Assembly: GCA_027489105.1 (NCBI GenBank)
Contig: JAIYAJ010000177.1
Coordinates: 1 to 7,269, forward strand
DNA from: Zymomonas sp.
Lineage (GTDB): Bacteria > Pseudomonadota > Alphaproteobacteria > Sphingomonadales > Sphingomonadaceae
Direction: 5' to 3'
Length of the DNA stretch: 7,269 nt
A model generated the notes under the pieces. That model made no database searches. It was not told where the DNA came from and saw only the letters and a program-made list of their open reading frames with translations. This document shows positions 6,352 through 7,269 of the stretch, piece after piece (positions within the stretch are counted from its first letter, which is position 1; each line of letters starts with the position of its first letter). The position numbers and the translations under genes were made by a program.

Positions 6352-7238
6352 CCAAGCTGATCGAAGCGGCCAGCCTCGGCTATGTGCTGGGCCGGGCAGA
6401 CCCTGCGAGCGACTTGACTAAGCGCGGGCGACCTCCGAAGAGCGGCCAGCCGGATCAGCGGAACGTGGCTTTCGCCACGCTCGCCACCAGCAGGGGAGGG
6501 ATAGTGCTCGATCGCCAAGGCGCAGTGCCGCTCTATCACCAGATCTATCTGAGCCTGCGCGACGAAATTCTTTGCGGACAACGCCCTTATGGCAGCGTCC
6601 TGCCGACCGAGCAGGAACTGTCCGCCCATTACAGCGTCTCGCGCATCACCGCCCGCCGCGTTCTGAACGATCTGGCTGATCAGCATTATGTCGAGCGCCG
6701 CCGCCGTCTGGGCACCCGGGTGATCTTCAAATCGCCGGCCAAGCCGATCGAGGCGAACATCGACCAGGCTGTGGACAGCCTGATGGCGCTGGGCGAGGGC
6801 ACGACCGTCAACGTGATCTCGGTCGAGCATCGCGCAGCGACCGACATCATCGCCAATGCCCTGAAGATCGAAGAGGGCGCCGACGTCATCCGCGCCGTGC
6901 GCGTGCGTTGTCTCGAAGGAATCCCGATCGGCTATATCGTCAGCTATGTGCGCGGCGAACTGGCGGAGGTGATTTCCGAAAAGACCCTGCCACGTGCGCC
7001 GCTGCTCAAGCTTCTCGACGAAGCCGGCCATCACGCCGAGCGCGCCGAACAGACGATCGGTGCCATGCTCGCCGACCCGTCACTGGTCGAGGCGCTGAAC
7101 GTCGAGCCGATGTCGGCCATCCTGCGCATCACCCGGACCGTTTATGACAAGAATGATAGACCGTTCCTGCGGACCTATGCGCATTACCGGTCCGACCGCT
7201 TCCATATCAGGCTCGACCTCCAGACGCCTGCCGGCTGA
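6348..7238 (+). CDS. GntR-family regulator, HutC subfamily (UTRA domain), with N-terminal extension
   Basis: A 296-residue transcription factor. The GntR winged helix-turn-helix spans about 59-126: VPLYHQIYLSLRDEI, LPTEQELSAHYSVSRITARR, LNDLADQHYVERRRRLGTRV. The UTRA effector-binding domain spans about 140-290, with RAVRVRCLEGIPIGY and the closing TVYDKNDRPFL...YRSDRFHI pattern. HutC-type members are dimeric repressors or activators released by small catabolic ligands. The start at 6348 overlaps the transporter stop (ATGA) and has CAGGA six bases upstream. It adds about 52 residues before the usual GntR beginning; these contain KRGRPPK (25-31), an AT-hook-like core. About 40 of 51 extension codons end in G or C, supporting real coding. 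The alternative start GTG 6504 (codon 53) gives 244 residues, the usual family length. It likely controls its own operon and the divergent one through the palindrome at 5004-5019. Confidence 0.9.
   Translation: MTKLIEAASLGYVLGRADPASDLTKRGRPPKSGQPDQRNVAFATLATSRGGIVLDRQGAVPLYHQIYLSLRDEILCGQRPYGSVLPTEQELSAHYSVSRITARRVLNDLADQHYVERRRRLGTRVIFKSPAKPIEANIDQAVDSLMALGEGTTVNVISVEHRAATDIIANALKIEEGADVIRAVRVRCLEGIPIGYIVSYVRGELAEVISEKTLPRAPLLKLLDEAGHHAERAEQTIGAMLADPSLVEALNVEPMSAILRITRTVYDKNDRPFLRTYAHYRSDRFHIRLDLQTPAG
6492..6500 (+). promoter_or_regulatory. Strong internal ribosome binding site within the GntR gene
   Basis: AGGGGAGGG, containing GGAGG at 6495-6499, lies 4 nt before an in-frame GTG at 6504-6506 (Val53 of the long form). 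It is the best Shine-Dalgarno match in the window and would give a 244-residue regulator of standard GntR/HutC length, lacking the AT-hook-like extension. Either it is the sole true start or both forms are made. Confidence 0.55.
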
Positions 7239-7269
7239 TCGTCCTGGTTGGCCTTGTGGTCGGGTGTCG
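7239..7269. other. Short non-coding tail of the window
   Basis: The last 31 nt after the regulator stop codon show no gene start and no complete hairpin. A terminator, if present, lies beyond the window. Confidence 0.5.

Noticed and set aside
1..7269. tRNA, rRNA, CRISPR array, insertion sequence, prophage or defence genes
   Set aside because: I looked for repeats, cloverleaf-like patterns and relevant protein motifs on both strands and saw none. All long frames are explained by metabolic, transport and regulatory genes.

Overview
The window is about 7.3 kb of GC-rich DNA. Its strong G/C bias at third codon positions, dense gene packing with overlapping start/stop codons, and protein flavour fit an alphaproteobacterium, most likely a sphingomonad (Sphingomonas/Sphingobium/Novosphingobium type). 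This is a judgement from codon use and family resemblance, not from a marker gene. No tRNA, rRNA, CRISPR array, insertion sequence or prophage gene is visible.

Layout. (1) Positions 1-1011, plus strand: the C-terminal end of a small membrane protein, then, 39 nt later, a 242-residue cytosolic beta-rich protein of no clear function with a DUF3108-like motif. A strong intrinsic terminator at 1028-1073 closes this unit. (2) Positions 1074-4979, minus strand: a tight three-gene operon, read from right to left. It encodes a 572-residue protein made of two tandem alpha/beta-hydrolase domains, a spinster-like MFS transporter whose start overlaps the hydrolase stop, and, 19 nt further on, a bicupin (ChrR/DUF4437-like) protein. 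(3) Positions 4980-5082: a divergent promoter region holding a strikingly AT-rich, nearly perfect palindrome. (4) Positions 5083-7238, plus strand: a second MFS transporter of the oxalate/formate-monocarboxylate (OFA/MCT-like) type, overlapping by ATGA a GntR/HutC-type regulator with a UTRA ligand-binding domain.

How it may work together. Two different MFS permeases, a hydrolase-fold protein, a cupin and a GntR/HutC regulator around one divergent promoter look like a small uptake and catabolism locus for an organic acid or ester-like substrate. The regulator probably binds the AT-rich palindrome and answers to the substrate or an intermediate. The substrate cannot be read from the sequence.

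The most unusual points are: the tandem hydrolase, in which neither domain shows a standard catalytic triad (the second has Ala at the nucleophile position); a GntR regulator with a roughly 52-residue N-terminal extension carrying an AT-hook-like KRGRPPK motif, plus a strong internal ribosome binding site that could make a short form; and a cupin protein in which only the second barrel keeps metal ligands.
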